In this document: piece after piece, positions 63,011 through 64,000 of the stretch
How the letters are laid out: the number at the start of each line of letters is the position of its first letter
How positions within the stretch are numbered: the stretch's first letter is position 1
Assembly: GCA_007753915.1 (NCBI GenBank)
Contig: CP036352.1
Span: forward strand, 1,550,001 to 1,614,000
Reading direction: 5' to 3'
Origin: Phycisphaerae bacterium RAS2
GTDB lineage: Bacteria > Planctomycetota > Phycisphaerae > UBA1845 > UTPLA1
DNA length: 64,000 bases
The notes under the pieces: generated by a model
The model's input: only the letters and a program-made list of their open reading frames with translations
Told to the model about the DNA's origin: nothing
Database searches by the model: none
Made by a program: the position numbers and the translations under genes

Positions 63011-63810
63011 ATCACCGGCCTCATGCTGATCATCATGATTCCGAACGCGATGAGCGTGGTGAGCGAGCCTGCGATGAGAGTGAGGCCGCCGGCGGTGGCG
63101 GCGCGGCGGGCGAGGGGCTTCATTGCGCCCATCGCCGCGTGACGGCGGGCGATGAAGGCCGCGAGCGCCAAGCACGTTACCGCGAGGCAGACGCCGTACA
63201 TCTGGCTGATGAGCGCGGCGGCGACACCGGGGCCGAGCTGGGTCGGGCTTCGCAGATTGGCCAGCGACACGATCAGGCCGACCACCGTTGCGAGAAAGCC
63301 GAACGCCAGACAGAACGCCGCGGCAACCTGAAAGAAGACGACGGCTTCCTCCGCAGGGGTTGATACGGTGTCATGCCCGTTGAAGGCGTTGCGCTCGTGC
63401 CGATGCGCCGCGGGGTTCATCGCGCTAAGTGATTCGATTTCGAGAGAATCGTTCTCGCACGCTTGATCGGCCGCGCGAGCTGAAGCTCGCAGCTCATTGG
63501 CTCGCGGCTCATGGTTACGCGGCGAGCGGACGATCCAGGCGAAGGCATCGACGATTCCGGCCGGGCCGTAAACCGCCAGCAGGATGACGACCGGCGATCC
63601 GACGATCAGCGCGGCGGCGTAACCGCTGACAAAGGTCGAAGCCTGGGGCGCGAATCCTGTTCGAAAGAAGGCGTGACCCCAGAGAAAGAGGAATCCCACG
63701 ATGCCCGCGGCGGCCGTGGCGATGCAGCCGCCGGTCGCTTGGGCGCGTGGCGCGGTGGGATCGGTTTCGCGTGGGAGGTCGGAAACAGAGTGAGCGGTTG
63801 CGGTGCGCAC
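63007..63810 (-). CDS. MotA/TolQ/ExbB-like proton-channel protein
   Basis: A 267-aa protein with transmembrane segments near residues 33-52 and 62-85, and two more after residue 150. The conserved core AAAFCLAFGFLATVVGLIVSL and GPGVAAALISQMYGVCLAVT match the family. The loop between segments 2 and 3 carries SPRNHEPRANELRASARAAD, which looks like translated repeat sequence. No partner (MotB/TolR/ExbD) is adjacent. It could drive envelope processes using proton motive force; which one is unknown. Confidence 0.65.
   Translation of the reverse strand: MRTATAHSVSDLPRETDPTAPRAQATGGCIATAAAGIVGFLFLWGHAFFRTGFAPQASTFVSGYAAALIVGSPVVILLAVYGPAGIVDAFAWIVRSPRNHEPRANELRASARAADQACENDSLEIESLSAMNPAAHRHERNAFNGHDTVSTPAEEAVVFFQVAAAFCLAFGFLATVVGLIVSLANLRSPTQLGPGVAAALISQMYGVCLAVTCLALAAFIARRHAAMGAMKPLARRAATAGGLTLIAGSLTTLIAFGIMMISMRPVI
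63470..63515. repeat. Repeat-like palindromic segment inside the MotA-like gene
   Basis: GCGAGC-TGAA-GCTCGC (about 63476-63491) and a related ctcgcggctc unit give a local palindrome. It is translated in frame as NHEPRANELRASARAA. It lies in the loop between transmembrane segments 2 and 3. Confidence 0.35.
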
Positions 63811-63914
63811 GGCGAGGCCCCCGGAGTCCAGCGTTCTCGGTCTGGGGAAGAATCGGACGCGGCGCGGGGGCGGTTTACATATCTGTGTGAATGGCGTAGC
63901 GGGGATAATTGAAA
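63811..63914. other. Divergent region at right end
   Basis: About 104 bp upstream of the MotA-like gene and of a possible gene running off the window. It has an AT-richer patch (gtttacatatctgtgtgaat near 63871) that could carry a promoter. Confidence 0.35.
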
Positions 63915-64000
63915 ATGAGCCGATTGCGCGAGCAATCGGTTCCCGGGGAACGGCGATTGGCCGCCATGGCGATTCTTCGACGTGCGCGAGCGGCCTTTCG
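63915..64000 (+). CDS. Possible start of a gene running off the right edge
   Basis: An open frame from ATG 63915 (MSRLREQSVPGERRLAAMAI) continues to the end of the window. The first eight residues come from the palindromic repeat, so the later ATG at 63966 (MAILRRARAAF) may be the true start. Without the rest of the gene nothing more can be said. Confidence 0.3.
   Translation, partial: MSRLREQSVPGERRLAAMAILRRARAAF
63916..63939 (+). repeat. Palindromic repeat CCGATTGC...GCAATCGG, copy 2
   Basis: CCGATTGC (63920-63927) and GCAATCGG (63932-63939) form an 8-bp stem. The stretch TGAGCCGATTGCGCGAGCAA matches the minus strand of copy 1 at 28409-28432 with one mismatch. Confidence 0.65.

Overview
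The window is about 64 kb of GC-rich DNA (low-to-mid 60s % by eye) from a diderm bacterium, most likely a planctomycete of the Phycisphaerae or a related lineage. The evidence is secreted proteins ending in dockerin-like GDxNGD modules, a PEP-CTERM protein, an exosortase-type O-glycosylation ligase, three secretion ATPases of type IV pilus/type II secretion type, and short dispersed repeats that I recall as common in planctomycete genomes. I see no rRNA, tRNA, CRISPR array, prophage or insertion sequence. The first gene is cut by the left edge, and a last possible gene runs off the right edge.

Layout. 1-5.9 kb: glycosyltransferase, O-glycosylation ligase, and a sugar ABC importer (binding protein and two permeases) with no ATPase gene. 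5.9-12.5 kb: housekeeping genes: RluD-type pseudouridine synthase, primary-type sigma factor, ribosomal protein S1, an SdpR/SdpI-like pair, aat and HU. 12.8-17.3 kb: a dockerin-type secreted protein, a GT39-type membrane glycosyltransferase and a conserved unknown. 17.5-25 kb: S41 protease, tsaD, and a PilB-PilT-PilB run. 25-30 kb: GT87-type membrane protein, outer-membrane channel-like protein, a 43-aa hydrophobic peptide, and a MOSC/sucD/small/ndk group. 30-36 kb: TPR protein, hybrid histidine kinase overlapping a RedB-like thiol protein, and a PQQ-type beta-propeller. 36-41 kb: M36 metallopeptidase and a second membrane glycosyltransferase. 41-45.8 kb: tandem DinB genes, a methyltransferase, and two unknown genes in an islet that looks lower in GC. 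45.8-48.5 kb: a TPP riboswitch controlling a DUF4406-like gene and thiC, then a cupin. 48.6-54.3 kb: PEP-CTERM protein, DUF1569 protein, membrane protein, an FG-rich secreted protein, a 50-aa hydrophobic peptide, a CAP lipoprotein and pcm. 54.4-64 kb: HtrA-like protease plus an apparently inactive relative, a MacA/MacB-ATPase-type efflux pair, an LTA-synthase-like phosphotransferase, a MaoC hydratase, MtfA and a MotA/ExbB-like protein.

Most interesting points. (1) The TPP aptamer carries a 56-nt insertion in P4/P5. Most of it is a dispersed repeat with a second copy at 12633-12655. The aptamer ends directly at the start codon of a DUF4406 gene placed before thiC, which suggests an unassigned thiamin-related role for that gene. 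(2) At least seven short palindromic or tandem repeat families are scattered through the window, and several sit in frame inside genes (thiC, two glycosyltransferases, a MotA-like protein). (3) The sigma factor gene may start at AUU, behind a strong Shine-Dalgarno and an 8-bp hairpin. (4) An HtrA protease is encoded 2 bp from a relative that has lost its catalytic His and Ser. (5) Two tiny hydrophobic peptide genes with good ribosome sites are too short for ordinary gene calling.
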